This document shows positions 37,532 through 47,412 of a stretch of DNA of 64,000 nt, piece by piece (within the stretch, counting starts at the first letter, position 1; each line of letters begins with the position of its first letter). The position numbers were made by a program, and so were the translations under genes. Source of the stretch: Mesorhizobium ciceri WSM4083 (GTDB lineage: Bacteria; Pseudomonadota; Alphaproteobacteria; Rhizobiales; Rhizobiaceae). The stretch is from assembly GCF_000519305.1 (NCBI RefSeq), contig NZ_JAFG01000006.1:421209-485208 (forward strand), written 5' to 3'. The notes under the pieces were generated by a model. That model did not search any database. It saw nothing but the letters and a program-made list of their open reading frames with translations, and had not been told where the DNA came from.

Positions 37532-37888
37532 CTATGACCCCGGCACATCGTAGATCGCCCGCACCTCGATGGTGCCTATTTCGGCCAGCGGGATCTCGCC
37601 GGCGACCTCCAGCGCCTGGTCGAGATTGTCGGCCTCGATCATGACGAAGCCGAGCAACTGCTCCTTGGTTTCGGCGAACGGGCCGTCGGTGATCAGTCGC
37701 TTGCCCTGGCGTCGCCGCACCGTCTTCGACGTCTTCACCGATTGCAGCGCCTGCGCGACGATCAGCATCCCACGCTGATCCAATGACCGGTCATGAGCCA
37801 TCGAATCGGCATCGAGCTTGGCCAGACGCTCCGGCGTCATGGCATGGAGCTCGTTTTCCTCGCCATAGACCAGACAGACATATTTCAT
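37532..37888 (-). CDS. YCII/DGPF-domain protein
   Basis: A 118-residue protein with MKYVCLVYGEENELHAM, then KRLITDGPFAETKEQLLGFVMIEA: the D-G-P-F-A-E-T-K-E motif of the YCII-related (DGPF) family often encoded beside ECF sigma factors. No sigma factor is here. The ATG (37888) overlaps the stop of the 73-residue gene upstream (ATGA) and follows GGGAG, so this start is well supported over the one two codons earlier. Confidence 0.87.
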   Translation of the reverse strand: MKYVCLVYGEENELHAMTPERLAKLDADSMAHDRSLDQRGMLIVAQALQSVKTSKTVRRRQGKRLITDGPFAETKEQLLGFVMIEADNLDQALEVAGEIPLAEIGTIEVRAIYDVPGS

Positions 37889-38106
37889 TTCCATCTCCCT
37901 TGCTGTGACGAACCATAGGCGATCACGGTATCGGTTGAGTCCTTGCCGGCAGCGACATGGTCGAGAAGGCTGACCGCAATGCCGATGATGGCAATTGCCG
38001 CAAGCAACCGGCCGAAGCCGGAGGGCGGCACCTGCAGCGGGTCGCTTTCCCCGAGATCAGCCCTTCGGCCGGTGCTTGTCCAATGGGCAGAAAACAGATT
38101 GTTCAT
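37885..38106 (-). CDS. Small single-helix membrane protein, unrecognised
   Basis: A 73-residue protein: a polar N-terminus, one membrane helix (FGRLLAAIAIIGIAVSLLDHVAAG) and a short polar tail ending QQGRWK. GGAGGTTCGC precedes the ATG, and the stop overlaps the YCII gene by four bases, so it is probably translated. Function unknown; coupling suggests a shared function or simple co-expression with the YCII protein. Confidence 0.7.
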   Translation of the reverse strand: MNNLFSAHWTSTGRRADLGESDPLQVPPSGFGRLLAAIAIIGIAVSLLDHVAAGKDSTDTVIAYGSSQQGRWK

Positions 38107-38325
38107 GCGAACCTCCATCGGCCACGAGAATCCGTGGCCGCCCGCAGGACGGTCGGGGCCGATGCAAGTCGACATTTTTGCACGCACATTCTTTAAAAAG
38201 ATTCGATGAGACCCGCCGTCGACGCATGCGCGCGCAAAACAGCGCGGTGGCCTTCCCTCGCGCCCGCGCTATAGTTGGGAGGAACGCCGCTTGGCCGGCG
38301 CCACCGCTGCAATAAGGAGAAATTC

Positions 38326-38751
38326 ATGGATCGCACCGCAAACGCCGTCTGGAAAGGCAATCTGAAAGAGGGTACGGGCACGCTCGACACCCAGAGCGGA
38401 ACCCTGAAGGGCACGCCCTATTCGTTCAAGGCGCGCTTCGAGGACGAGAGCGGCAAATCCGGCACCAACCCTGAAGAACTGATCGCCGCCGCGCACGCCG
38501 GCTGCTTTGCCATGCAGTTCTCGCATTTCCTGGCCGAGAACGGCACGCCTGCCACCGAACTCGACGCCAAGGCCGTGGTGACGCTGGTTCCCGGCACGGG
38601 GATCACCGGCAGCGCCCTCACCGTGGTCGGCAAGGTGCCGGGCATCGATGCGGCGAAATTCAAGGAATTGGCGGAAAAGGCCAAGGCCGGATGCCCGGTC
38701 TCGAAGGCGCTCGGCGCCATAAACGTGTCGCTGGACGCCAAGCTCGGCTGA
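38326..38751 (+). CDS. OsmC-family peroxiredoxin
   Basis: A 141-residue protein with the two OsmC redox Cys: AAHAGCFAMQFSHFL and KAKAGCPVSKALG. GTNPEELIAAAHAGC is the OsmC subfamily signature (distinct from Ohr). It should reduce organic hydroperoxides and peroxide in the cytosol. AAGGAGAAATTC precedes the ATG. A separate Ohr is encoded at 52.4 kb. Confidence 0.92.
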   Translation: MDRTANAVWKGNLKEGTGTLDTQSGTLKGTPYSFKARFEDESGKSGTNPEELIAAAHAGCFAMQFSHFLAENGTPATELDAKAVVTLVPGTGITGSALTVVGKVPGIDAAKFKELAEKAKAGCPVSKALGAINVSLDAKLG

Positions 38752-38807
38752 GAACGCTGCATCCGGTGTGAAGACCCGGCGCGAACGCTCAGGCGCGCGC
38801 CGGGGAC

Positions 38808-39437
38808 CTATGCTCCCAGCGCGTCCAGCCGGGCGCGCAGTGTGGCGACTTCCTGCTCCAACGCCTCCAACCGCGCCTCCAGGTCGGAAGCAGGCAGGAT
38901 CGATGCACTTCGCTGCGCTGAAAGGACGGTAACGTCCACCGGGCCACTCAGCAGATGCACGTAGCGGTCCTCGCGCTGGCCCGGTCCGCGCGGGATTTCC
39001 TGGATGAGTGGCGGCCGACGGCCGATCAGCATGTCGAGCTCGGCGCGCAGATCTTCGATCGACGAGAACCGCGCCATGCGCTCGGTGCGCGCCGACAATT
39101 CATGGACCGTCTGCGGCCCGCGCAGCAACAGCAGGCCGATCAAAGCGGTCTGCGGCGTGGTCAGCGAGAAGCGCTGCGCCATCTGGTGCTCGTAGCGCTC
39201 GACACGCGAGCCGAACATCTGCCGCACCAGTCCCTTTTGTTCGAGCAGCTTCAGCCCCCGGTGCACCTCGGTCTGCTCCAGCGCCATCACCGGCTCGCGC
39301 GCCGTCTTCTGGTTGGCGGCGGCCAGTGCCGCGTTGAGCGTCAGCGGATAGACATCCGGCGTCAGCTCCTTCTTCTCGATCAGGCAGCCGAGAATGCGGG
39401 CTTCGATGGGGGAAAGGATGGGAAGGTCATCGCTCAT
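38808..39437 (-). CDS. YceH-family (DUF480) protein
   Basis: A 209-residue protein with two winged-helix units. The N-terminus [30 protein letters not shown] is the family signature; [14 protein letters not shown] lies in the second unit. The C-terminus ([24 protein letters not shown]) is a coiled coil. DNA binding is inferred from the fold; no target is known. Confidence 0.92.
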   Translation of the reverse strand: MSDDLPILSPIEARILGCLIEKKELTPDVYPLTLNAALAAANQKTAREPVMALEQTEVHRGLKLLEQKGLVRQMFGSRVERYEHQMAQRFSLTTPQTALIGLLLLRGPQTVHELSARTERMARFSSIEDLRAELDMLIGRRPPLIQEIPRGPGQREDRYVHLLSGPVDVTVLSAQRSASILPASDLEARLEALEQEVATLRARLDALGA

Positions 39438-39470
39438 TGGACTAAAATCCTTTCTGAGGCCGGCGGGACA

Positions 39471-39632
39471 GCGCCCCTCTCTGTCCTGCCGGACATCTCC
39501 CCCACGTGGGGGGAGATCGGCAGCTTCGCCGACAGCGCGTCGTCCTTCAACCCTAAGAGATTGGCGAAAGCCGCAATGACAGCCAATCTCCCCACCCGTG
39601 GGGGAGATGTCCGGCAGGACAGAGGGGGGCGC
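39471..39632. repeat. Intergenic palindromic element, family B copy 1
   Basis: The left arm (39471-39506) contains CTGTCCTGCCGGACATCTCC; the right arm (39597-39632) is its near-exact complement, ending GGACAGAGGGGGGCGC. The interior has AGATCGGCAGCTTCGCCGAC. The same family occurs at 50753-50910. It lies between the yceH start and the sdhB stop. Confidence 0.85.
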
Positions 39633-39674
39633 TACGGATCGCTACATCCGAGGTTTGCAGCAAATCCGCTCCGC

Positions 39675-40454
39675 CTAAACCCTTCTCTCCACCATCATCT
39701 TCTTGATCTCGGCGATCGCCTTGGCCGGGTTGAGGCCTTTGGGGCAGGTCTGCGCGCAGTTCATGATGGTGTGGCAGCGATAGAGCCGGAACGGGTCTTC
39801 GAGGTTGTCGAGCCGCTCACCGGTGGCCTCGTCGCGGCTATCGATCAGCCAGCGATAGGCCTGCAGAAGCGTTGCCGGGCCGAGATAGCGGTCGCCGTTC
39901 CACCAGTAGCTCGGGCACGAGGTCGAGCAGCAGGCGCACAAAATGCACTCGTAGAGCCCGTCGAGCTTCTCGCGGTCCTCATGGCTTTGCAGCCACTCCT
40001 TGGCCGGCTCCGGCGATACCGTCTTCAGCCAGGGCTGGATCGAGGCGTGCTGGGCGTAGAAGTTGGTGAGATCGGGCACCAGGTCTTTGACCACCTGCAT
40101 ATGCGGCAGCGGGTAGACTTTTACCGCGCCGGAAATGTCGTCGCAGCCCTTGGTGCAGGCGAGCGTGTTGGAACCGTCGATGTTCATGGCGCAGGAGCCG
40201 CAAATGCCTTCGCGGCAGGAACGCCGCAAGGTCAGCGTCGGGTCGATCTTGTTCTTGATCCACAGCAGCGCGTCGAGCACCATTGGACCGCAATCGTCCA
40301 TGTCGACGAAATAGGTGTCGATGCGCGGGTTCTCGTCATCGTCCGGCGACCAGCGGTAGATGCGGTATTCCCGCAGATTGGTGGCGCCCTCCGGCTTCGG
40401 CCAGGTCTTCCCCGGCTTGATCTGCGAATTCTTGGGGAGCGTGAGTTCAACCAT
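39675..40454 (-). CDS. sdhB: Succinate dehydrogenase iron-sulfur subunit
   Basis: A 259-residue subunit of complex II. The [2Fe-2S] ligands are in [15 protein letters not shown], the [4Fe-4S] in [16 protein letters not shown] and the [3Fe-4S] in [17 protein letters not shown]. It passes electrons from SdhA flavin to quinone. It ends the sdhCDAB operon, nine bases after sdhA. Confidence 0.97.
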   Translation of the reverse strand: MVELTLPKNSQIKPGKTWPKPEGATNLREYRIYRWSPDDDENPRIDTYFVDMDDCGPMVLDALLWIKNKIDPTLTLRRSCREGICGSCAMNIDGSNTLACTKGCDDISGAVKVYPLPHMQVVKDLVPDLTNFYAQHASIQPWLKTVSPEPAKEWLQSHEDREKLDGLYECILCACCSTSCPSYWWNGDRYLGPATLLQAYRWLIDSRDEATGERLDNLEDPFRLYRCHTIMNCAQTCPKGLNPAKAIAEIKKMMVERRV

Positions 40455-40463
40455 GTTCGATCC

Positions 40464-42299
40464 TCAATACACTCTGGCCTTGGGCGCGATCTTGGCGAGG
40501 CTGATGCCGCCGTCCTTTTCAGCCAGCTGCGGCTCGGTGTGCACCGGCCGGTAGGAGAGTGCCACCTTGCCGTCTTCGCTCAGCCTGGCCAACGTATGCT
40601 TGCGCCAGACCGCGTCGTCGCGCGCCGAAAAGTCCTCGCGTGCGTGCGCGCCACGGCTCTCCTTGCGCGCCTCGGCGCTGTAGACCGTGGTAATGGCATT
40701 GGCCATCAGGTTTTCCAGCTCCAGCGTCTCGACCAGATCGGAATTCCAGATCATCGAGCGGTCGGACACTTTGATGTCCTTCAACTCGCCCCAGATCTGC
40801 GAAATGCGCTTGCAGCCGTTTTCGAGGGACTCCTGCGTGCGGAATACGGCCGCGTCTTCCTGCATCGCCTTCTGCATCTTTTCACGCAAGCTGGCCGTCG
40901 GCGTCGAGCCATTGGCGTGGCGCAGCCGGTCGAAGCGGTCCATGATCTTTTCGACCGAAGCTTCGTTGGGCGAAGGGATCGCCGACTTGCGGTCGATGAC
41001 CTGGCCGGCGCGGATCGCGGCCGCGCGGCCGAACACCACAAGATCGATCAGCGAATTCGAACCGAGCCGATTGGCACCATGCACTGAGGCGCAGCCGGCT
41101 TCGCCGACAGCCATCAATCCGGGCGACACCTGGTCGGGATTGAGCGCCGTCGGATTGAGCACCTCGCCCCAGTAATTGGTCGGCACGCCGCCCATATTGT
41201 AGTGGACCGTGGGCAGAACCGGGATCGGCTCCTTGGTCAGGTCGACGCCGGCAAAGATCTTGGCCGATTCCGAAATGCCCGGCAGGCGCTCATGCAGGAC
41301 GGCGGGATCGAGATGGTCGAGATGCAGGAAGATGTGGTCCTTGTTCTTGCCGACGCCGCGGCCCTCGCGGATTTCCAGCGTCATGCAGCGCGAGACGACG
41401 TCGCGCGAGGCAAGGTCCTTGGCTGACGGCGCATAGCGCTCCATGAAGCGCTCGCCCTCGGAATTGACGAGATAGCCGCCCTCGCCGCGCGCGCCTTCGG
41501 TGATCAGGCAGCCGGCGCCATAGATGCCGGTCGGGTGGAATTGCACGAACTCCATGTCCTGCAGCGGGAAGCCGGCGCGTGCAGCCATGCCGCCGCCGTC
41601 GCCGGTGCAGGTGTGCGCCGAGGTGGCCGAGAAATAGGTGCGGCCATAGCCGCCGGTCGCCAGCACCACCATCTTGGCCGAGAAGCGGTGGATGGTGCCG
41701 TCATCCAGGTTCCAGGCGACGACACCGGTGCAGGTGCCGTCCGGCTCCATGATCAGGTCGAGCGCGAAATACTCGATGAAGAACTGCGCGTTGTTTTTCA
41801 GCGACTGGCCGTAGAGCGTGTGCAGGATGGCGTGGCCGGTGCGGTCGGCGGCGGCACAGGTGCGCTGCACCGGCGGGCCTTCGCCATAGTTCATCATGTG
41901 GCCGCCGAACGGCCGCTGGTAGATCTTGCCCTCTTCGGTGCGCGAAAACGGCACGCCGTAATGTTCGAGCTCGTAGACCGCGGCCGGCGCTTCGCGCACC
42001 AGATATTCCATGGCGTCGACATCGCCCAGCCAGTCCGAGCCCTTGACGGTGTCGTACATGTGCCATTGCCAGGAATCGGGACCCATGTTGGACAGAGAGG
42101 CGGCAATGCCGCCTTGCGCCGCCACCGTGTGCGAGCGGGTCGGGAACACCTTGCTGATGCAGGCGGTGCGCAGGCCCTGTTCGGCCATGCCGAGCGTGGC
42201 GCGCAGGCCGGCGCCGCCGGCGCCAACAACCACCACGTCGAACTTGTGGTCGACAAAGGTATAGCCTGCCGTGTTGGCTTGTTTCGCGTCCTTGGCCAA
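40464..42299 (-). CDS. sdhA: Succinate dehydrogenase flavoprotein subunit
   Basis: A 611-residue subunit that oxidises succinate to fumarate. The FAD motif is [19 protein letters not shown]; the His that binds FAD covalently is in [16 protein letters not shown]; the catalytic region [20 protein letters not shown] and the substrate His-rich [13 protein letters not shown] are intact. The best start is a TTG one base after the sdhD stop, with GGAGG upstream; no in-frame ATG lies before the FAD motif. Confidence 0.97.
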   Translation of the reverse strand: MAKDAKQANTAGYTFVDHKFDVVVVGAGGAGLRATLGMAEQGLRTACISKVFPTRSHTVAAQGGIAASLSNMGPDSWQWHMYDTVKGSDWLGDVDAMEYLVREAPAAVYELEHYGVPFSRTEEGKIYQRPFGGHMMNYGEGPPVQRTCAAADRTGHAILHTLYGQSLKNNAQFFIEYFALDLIMEPDGTCTGVVAWNLDDGTIHRFSAKMVVLATGGYGRTYFSATSAHTCTGDGGGMAARAGFPLQDMEFVQFHPTGIYGAGCLITEGARGEGGYLVNSEGERFMERYAPSAKDLASRDVVSRCMTLEIREGRGVGKNKDHIFLHLDHLDPAVLHERLPGISESAKIFAGVDLTKEPIPVLPTVHYNMGGVPTNYWGEVLNPTALNPDQVSPGLMAVGEAGCASVHGANRLGSNSLIDLVVFGRAAAIRAGQVIDRKSAIPSPNEASVEKIMDRFDRLRHANGSTPTASLREKMQKAMQEDAAVFRTQESLENGCKRISQIWGELKDIKVSDRSMIWNSDLVETLELENLMANAITTVYSAEARKESRGAHAREDFSARDDAVWRKHTLARLSEDGKVALSYRPVHTEPQLAEKDGGISLAKIAPKARVY

Positions 42300-42300
42300 C

Positions 42301-42696
42301 TCAGCCTCCGAATGCCAGCTTGAGCAGGGCGAAGATCGAGGCGACGCCGACCGCTATGGTGAAAAATGTATTGAGCGCGATCAGCGCCAGCTTCATGCCT
42401 TCGCCATGCACGTAATCCTCGATGATCACCTGCATGCCGAGCCGCATATGGACAAGCCCGGAGATGAGCACCAGGGCCATCACCAGCGCCACGAACGGGT
42501 TGGCAAGGGCTGCCCGCACATGCTCGTGGTCGGCGCCGTTGAGCGCGATCAGGAACCCGACGAAGAACAGGATCAGCGGGATGTTGGCGATCGCGGTCAG
42601 GCGTTGGCGCCAGAAATGCCCGGTGCCCTCGCGGGCGGAGCCGAGGCCGCGGACCTTCGCCAGCGGCGTGCGCATGTCGGTGTTTTTGCCGCTCAT
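42301..42696 (-). CDS. sdhD: Succinate dehydrogenase membrane anchor subunit
   Basis: A 131-residue protein with three membrane helices. The [18 protein letters not shown] segment contains the heme/quinone region of SdhD (the Asp-Tyr near the quinone). The ATG follows the sdhC stop by two bases. It anchors SdhAB to the inner membrane with SdhC. Confidence 0.93.
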   Translation of the reverse strand: MSGKNTDMRTPLAKVRGLGSAREGTGHFWRQRLTAIANIPLILFFVGFLIALNGADHEHVRAALANPFVALVMALVLISGLVHMRLGMQVIIEDYVHGEGMKLALIALNTFFTIAVGVASIFALLKLAFGG

Positions 42697-42698
42697 GG

Positions 42699-43118
42699 TC
42701 AGGCTCCCCGCGCCATATAGCCGGCGATCCAGATCAGCAGCGTGAGCAGGATCGAGCCGGCCAGCGTCGCCCAGGCGATTTTCGAGGCGGTATGCTTCTC
42801 GAGGCCGGCGCCGGTGTCCCAGACCAGATGGCGCACGCCACCCAGCATATGGTGCATCAGCGCCCAAGTGTAGCCGAACAGGATGAGCCGGCCGAGCCAG
42901 GTGCCGAAGGCCCAATTGGCCCAATCGAAGGTCGCCTGCGAGCTGGCCGCCGCCATCAGCCACAGGGCGACCAGCAGCGTGCCGAAATACAACGCGCCAC
43001 CGGTGATGCGGTGAATGATCGACATCGTCATGGTGATCGGCGGCCGGTACACGGTGAGGTGCGGCGAAATCGGCCGTTCACGTCTGGCAAATTCGCGGGT
43101 GGCTGGTGATTTGCTCAT
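42699..43118 (-). CDS. sdhC: Succinate dehydrogenase cytochrome b556 subunit
   Basis: A 139-residue protein with three membrane helices. It has [26 protein letters not shown], the SdhC signature, with the quinone-site Ser and Arg, and the heme-binding His in [16 protein letters not shown]. It is first of the operon. A 15-bp palindrome lies about 140 bp upstream of its start. Confidence 0.95.
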   Translation of the reverse strand: MSKSPATREFARRERPISPHLTVYRPPITMTMSIIHRITGGALYFGTLLVALWLMAAASSQATFDWANWAFGTWLGRLILFGYTWALMHHMLGGVRHLVWDTGAGLEKHTASKIAWATLAGSILLTLLIWIAGYMARGA

Positions 43119-43256
43119 GGCTCCCCCAGTTCGGCGTCACTCTGGAGCCTCAGGTGGAAATGCGGCATTGCCGCTTCCGGTTGCGACTTCGGACAGCCGG
43201 TTTCTAATGCTCTTTTTGCACCGCGTCAAAGCCAGAAAACCGTTTCGAAAACGTAA

Positions 43257-43271
43257 TTTAGTCTGACTAAA
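43257..43271. promoter_or_regulatory. Palindrome upstream of sdhCDAB, possible Irr/ICE-like operator
   Basis: TTTAGTCTGACTAAA has perfect seven-base arms around one central base. It resembles the rhizobial iron-control element, whose form is TTTAGAA-N-TTCTAAA or close, in its outer TTTAG and CTAAA. Complex II contains three iron-sulfur clusters and heme, so iron control would make sense. This is inference from motif similarity. Confidence 0.4.
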
Positions 43272-43379
43272 AGGCGGGCTTGGGCTTCAATCGATTAGGC
43301 CGGGGAGGCCCGAAGCCGGCTCGATATCGCTGCAGTGCAACATGTCTGGCCCAAGGGCCCAGCCGTGTTGAGATCAGCG

Positions 43380-43808
43380 CTAGCGTTTGCAGGTCTGCGG
43401 CGTCGACCCCTTCTTCATCACCAGCGCCTCGCGTCCGTCGATCACGATTGCGTCATGGGTGGCCGCCTGGTAGCGGCTGCTCTGGTTGGCGGGCGACGCC
43501 GCAAACTCCTCGGTCGCGCCGTCGGACCCGACCACACGCAACGACGTGCCTAGATTTTGGATGGAAATCACACCGTTGTTGCCGCATCTGTAGGTGGCCG
43601 TGCCTATGCCGGATCGCGGCGCAGTAAGGTCGGTGATGATCTTGGTTGCAGCTGTCGGAGGCGCCGCGGCTGTGACGGACTGCTGAGCCGACGCAGGTGA
43701 GACGACGACGGTATTGACCGCCTTCGGCGCGCTGTCCTGCGGCACACAGGCTGCAACGATAACGAGCAACGGGAAAACGGACGCCCAATTCGGCCGGCGT
43801 AGCGACAT
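43380..43808 (-). CDS. Lipoprotein with MliC-like domain
   Basis: A 142-residue protein. The N-terminus MSLRRPNWASVFPLLVIVAACVPQ is a lipoprotein signal with a lipobox ending at Cys. A Thr/Ala/Val-rich linker precedes a domain with ATYRCGNNGVISIQNLG, SRYQAATHDAIVIDGREALVMKKGS and a final QTCKR. The Y-R-C start, two Cys and the motif near the end fit C-type lysozyme inhibitors (MliC/PliC). Identity is moderate. Confidence 0.65.
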   Translation of the reverse strand: MSLRRPNWASVFPLLVIVAACVPQDSAPKAVNTVVVSPASAQQSVTAAAPPTAATKIITDLTAPRSGIGTATYRCGNNGVISIQNLGTSLRVVGSDGATEEFAASPANQSSRYQAATHDAIVIDGREALVMKKGSTPQTCKR

Positions 43809-44058
43809 ATGCTGTCCTCCCGCGCGGCAAACCAGCCGCGATGCTTTGCCAAGATCAAGGTCATCCCGACGCCGAGACGGACACCGGCGCGATGGTGCGG
43901 CCAAGCATGGCCGAATGATGGCCACCGGGTTTTCCATGCAGTCGGATATTAACGGATATTAACCATGTTTGCCGAGACATCGCCGCCAAACGCGCCAGCC
44001 TCTTAACAAAGGTTAAGAAAACGTTAATTTCTGATTCGAGGAGGCTTTCCCTCAAGAC

Positions 44059-44433
44059 ATGGAGGACGCCATGCGTTCGAATTCAGGCAGACCGCGCCTT
44101 GCGGCGCTCATCGTGGCGGCCTCGGTCGTCGGCCTTGCAGCGCCAGCGCTTGCCGGCGCGCGGCATCAGGATCGCGTCTACGCCGATACCTTCGGCAATC
44201 TCGTCATCGACAGCGCCGCCGGCTACAAGCGCATCATCGTCGGCCAAGGCAGGCTGGCCAAGCAGCTCTCCGACTACACCAGCGCCGGCCAGCCCAAGGT
44301 GATCTACGAGAACGAAGCCGACGAAATCAGCGGTTATAGCGATTGCTACCGGCCGCCAGTGCTGGTGAAGGGCCGCTCCTATATGTACGGTCTCTCCGAC
44401 GGCGAGATGCCCGAGCTCAGCCCCTGCCGCTAG
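44059..44433 (+). CDS. Small secreted protein, unrecognised
   Basis: A 124-residue protein with a Sec signal peptide (cleaved near PALAGA). The mature part (about 90 residues) has VYADTFGNLVIDSAAGYKRIIVGQG and SDCYRPPVLVKGRSYMYGLSDGEMPELSPC, with two Cys. I do not recognise a family. A start four codons later is possible. The end overlaps the convergent GGDEF gene by 17 bp. Confidence 0.7.
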   Translation: MEDAMRSNSGRPRLAALIVAASVVGLAAPALAGARHQDRVYADTFGNLVIDSAAGYKRIIVGQGRLAKQLSDYTSAGQPKVIYENEADEISGYSDCYRPPVLVKGRSYMYGLSDGEMPELSPCR

Positions 44434-45625
44434 CCTCGATACCGGCTGACGACCAGTTGCCGGCCGGCCCGGCCGAAACGCGCACGCAATCGCGCCCGGC
44501 ATTCTTCGCCTGATAGAGCGCCTGGTCGGCGCGCCGCATCAGATCGGCAAAGTCTTCGCTCGGATGAAGTTCGGCGACGCCGAAGCTCGCGGTGCAGCGG
44601 TTGTCCGCCGGCAGCCCGTCGATGGGCAGCGCGCCGAAAGCACTGCGCGTGCCCTCGGCGAACAGCCGCGCCGCGGCAAGGTTGGTTCCCGGCAGGATGA
44701 TGGCGAACTCCTCGCCGCCGATGCGGCCGGCAACGTGATGCGCGGCGGCGGCTTCGCGCAGGAAGCCTGCAAAAATCTCGATTACCCGGTCGCCGGACGC
44801 GTGGCCGAAACTGTCGTTGACGCTCTTGAAATGATCGAGATCGGCGATGACCAGCGCGACCGGCACGCCTTGCCGCATCGCGCCAAGCACCGCCAGCTCG
44901 GCATGGCGGGTGAAGCCGCCGCGGTTGAGCAGGCGCGAAAGCGTGTCCGTCTCCGATTTGGACGTCACTTCGGCGAGCACGTCGCGAACCAGGATGGCCA
45001 GCATCAGCAGCGCCAGCGCCAGCGCAAAGACAGTGCCGAGCGATTGCGACACCAGCGCGTAGTTGCTTTGCAGATAGGCTTGCGGATTGGCGCCCCAGCC
45101 GCCAAGCGCATGCGCGATGAACGGCTTGGAGGCAAACTGCAGGCCGCTCGCCGCCAGCACGGCCATCAACATGCGATCGAGACGGGCAAGCTTTTGCCTC
45201 GATGACGAGACGATGGCCAGCCCGATGAACTGCATGACCGCATAGGGAAGTTGGTAGGCCATGATGCGGATCAGCGACTGCCGGGGCAGGTCCTGCACGA
45301 AATACACAGCTATGGTGGCGGCCAACAGGAACAACAGCATCGGCTTCCAGGGCGGCGCCACGCCGTATTTGCGGGCAAGCCCGCCATTGAACGCAATGGT
45401 GGCGGCAAGGAAAACCGCGAAGGCGGCCACGACCGGGAGCCGCGCGTCGGCAAAAGCGGGAATGGAGAATTCGATGGCCGAATAGGCCATGCCCAGCAGA
45501 TAGCCAAATGCCAGCCAGCGCGCCGGCGCCCGGCCGACATCATGGAAGGCGACCGCCATGAAGGATGCCGCCAGCAGGCCGGCAACCGACAAATTGATCA
45601 ACAGGATGAAGTTGGCGCCGCTCAT
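44417..45625 (-). CDS. Membrane GGDEF diguanylate cyclase
   Basis: A 402-residue protein with seven or eight membrane helices in residues 1-215 and a GGDEF domain after it. Catalytic parts: VALVIADLDHFKSVNDSFGH (metal-binding Asp) and AGRIGGEEFAIILPG (GGEEF signature). No R-x-x-D inhibitory site is seen just before the GGEEF. It should make cyclic di-GMP. The start was chosen after GGGAGAAC. It is tandem with a paralogue upstream (45.7-46.9 kb). Confidence 0.92.
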   Translation of the reverse strand: MSGANFILLINLSVAGLLAASFMAVAFHDVGRAPARWLAFGYLLGMAYSAIEFSIPAFADARLPVVAAFAVFLAATIAFNGGLARKYGVAPPWKPMLLFLLAATIAVYFVQDLPRQSLIRIMAYQLPYAVMQFIGLAIVSSSRQKLARLDRMLMAVLAASGLQFASKPFIAHALGGWGANPQAYLQSNYALVSQSLGTVFALALALLMLAILVRDVLAEVTSKSETDTLSRLLNRGGFTRHAELAVLGAMRQGVPVALVIADLDHFKSVNDSFGHASGDRVIEIFAGFLREAAAAHHVAGRIGGEEFAIILPGTNLAAARLFAEGTRSAFGALPIDGLPADNRCTASFGVAELHPSEDFADLMRRADQALYQAKNAGRDCVRVSAGPAGNWSSAGIEASGRG

Positions 45626-45701
45626 GTTCTCCCGCACCCGCGCCGATAGCTAACCATCGACGGGCGAAGAAGACGTTAACGCCATCCCGTCCGGCCAGGA
45701 T

Positions 45702-46916
45702 TCAGCCGGTCTTGAGCGGCTCCGGCAGGAACGCCGTTTCCGGCCGCTCATAGGACAGGCGTACGCTGTCGCGGCCGTTCTTCTTGGCTTTGTAGAGCGC
45801 ATCGTCGGCACGGCGCATCAGCGGCTCCAGCGCCTCGTCACCGCTGCGCGCCGCCACGCCGAAGCTTGCCGTCACCTTCGTTCCCTGGGGAAGCCCGTCG
45901 ACATGGCCGGCTGAATAGACGGTGCGCACCGCTTCGGCGAACAGCCGCGCCGCGGCAAGATCGCTGAGTGGCAGCAGCACCGCGAATTCCTCGCCGCCGA
46001 TACGCCCGGCAACACCACGCGCGCCGGCCGCCGACCGAAGCTTGGCGGCAAAGTCGGCGATCACGCGATCGCCCGCCCCATGCCCATGCACATCGTTGAG
46101 CGCCTTGAAATGATCGAGGTCGGCCAGCACCAGCGCGACCGGGAACCGGGCCGAGGCGCAGTGCTGCAAGAGCAGCATGCCGCGTTCCTCGAAGCCACGC
46201 CGGTTGAGCAGGCCCGACAGGGGATCGGTATAGGTCTCGGTCTTCAACGCCTTCAACACGTCGAGTGCGGCGGCGGAAAACAGGCACAGCGCGATGAGCA
46301 GCGAGAGCAGCGCGTGCGACAGCAGCGCCGTCGTCCAATAGGACGAGCCATAGAACCCGTCATAGCTGGCGAAGGGCCCATGCGCGATGACGACGGCAAG
46401 GGTGCGCACGAAGAAATTGGCGCCCGACAGCAGCGACAGCACGAACAGGATTTTTTCGGTCGGGCCGTTGTTGCGCACCGGGCGCAGTTCGGCGGCAACC
46501 AGAAGGCTGATACCGCCGAAAGCGAAATTCATCGCCAGGATGCGCCAGGTGAGATCCGGCGCGACGAACAGGAACCAGCACAACGACGCCAGCCCCCCGC
46601 CGGCCAGCACGCCGATGCCCACATAGGGCACCTTGCGGCCATAGCGGTGGACGATGGCGCCGGCCAGGCAGCAGCCGGCGATGGTGAAGCAGATGTTCGA
46701 CACCAGCTTGGTCAGCGGCATGCCGATGGGCAAGGTGAAGTACTGGAGCAGGAAGCCGACCGCAGAGAGACTGTAACTGAGCGCCAGCACGGCCAGATAG
46801 GGACGGTGACGCTGATACGACCACAGCACGAGGAACGCCGCGCCGAGCGCCAGCGCGATCGTCGGGTTGAGCAGCGCTATGAGCAGACCCGTGTCCAAAC
46901 GACTGGTATTTCCCAC
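45702..46916 (-). CDS. Membrane GGDEF diguanylate cyclase
   Basis: A 404-residue paralogue of the neighbouring cyclase: about seven N-terminal membrane helices, then GGDEF with VALVLADLDHFKALNDVHGH and AGRIGGEEFAVLLPL; no inhibitory R-x-x-D is apparent. The start is uncertain: the longest frame opens with GTG and no Shine-Dalgarno; a TTG reading M-D-T-G-L-L a few codons later, after GTGGGA, may be used. The conserved pair points to a tandem duplication. Confidence 0.9.
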   Translation of the reverse strand: MGNTSRLDTGLLIALLNPTIALALGAAFLVLWSYQRHRPYLAVLALSYSLSAVGFLLQYFTLPIGMPLTKLVSNICFTIAGCCLAGAIVHRYGRKVPYVGIGVLAGGGLASLCWFLFVAPDLTWRILAMNFAFGGISLLVAAELRPVRNNGPTEKILFVLSLLSGANFFVRTLAVVIAHGPFASYDGFYGSSYWTTALLSHALLSLLIALCLFSAAALDVLKALKTETYTDPLSGLLNRRGFEERGMLLLQHCASARFPVALVLADLDHFKALNDVHGHGAGDRVIADFAAKLRSAAGARGVAGRIGGEEFAVLLPLSDLAAARLFAEAVRTVYSAGHVDGLPQGTKVTASFGVAARSGDEALEPLMRRADDALYKAKKNGRDSVRLSYERPETAFLPEPLKTG

Positions 46917-47055
46917 TTACGTCAGGGAAGAGCTTAGAGGGCAAGCGCAAACAAGCGGTTAAGCGAAAGCGGCAAGCAGGACCGCCGTCTCAAAATAATG
47001 TCAGGGAACCGCAGTCTCCGGTCAGCGTTCCTCCGTTCACAATCTGGAGCGACCC

Positions 47056-47373
47056 ATGGCCGACACGATCACACTGACCGACCACGATGCGATCCGCTCG
47101 TGGGCTGCCGGGCGCGCCGGCTTTCCCGCAATCGTCGACATATCGCCCGAAGCGGGGACGCAGCCCATGTTGAGACTGGTCTTCGGCCAGCACGCCTATC
47201 AGGATCAGGACCAGCCTGAACGGCCCCTCAATGCGGGAGGCTATGAACTCGTCGAATGGGACGAATGGTTCAAGCTCTTCGAGGAACAACAGCTTGCGCT
47301 TGTGGTCGCGGCCGAACAGCCGGGACGCCGCGAGGAGTTCCACGAACTCGTCCGCCGTGACGGGAAGCTTTGA
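47056..47373 (+). CDS. Hypothetical protein, 105 residues
   Basis: A soluble, acidic protein: MADTITLTDHDAIRSWAAGRAGFPAIVDI and a C-terminal half rich in Glu and aromatics (VEWDEWFKLFEEQQLALVVAAE). No signal, no membrane segment. I do not recognise a family. TCTGGAGCGACCC precedes the ATG. It converges on leuC with a hairpin between them. Confidence 0.7.
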   Translation: MADTITLTDHDAIRSWAAGRAGFPAIVDISPEAGTQPMLRLVFGQHAYQDQDQPERPLNAGGYELVEWDEWFKLFEEQQLALVVAAEQPGRREEFHELVRRDGKL

Positions 47374-47403
47374 ACCCGAGCCCACGCGGCTCGGGTTCTG
47401 TTC
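47372..47403 (+). terminator. Hairpin between convergent genes
   Basis: GAACCCGAGCC and GGCTCGGGTTC form a perfect 11-bp stem, starting at the stop of the 105-residue gene and ending 9 bp before the leuC stop. The U tract is weak (TCTGTTC). Confidence 0.55.
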
Positions 47404-47412
47404 AAATCCGGG

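Noticed and set aside
38955..41087. A 710-codon open frame on the plus strand
   Set aside because: It is antisense to yceH, sdhB and sdhA, whose products carry intact catalytic motifs.
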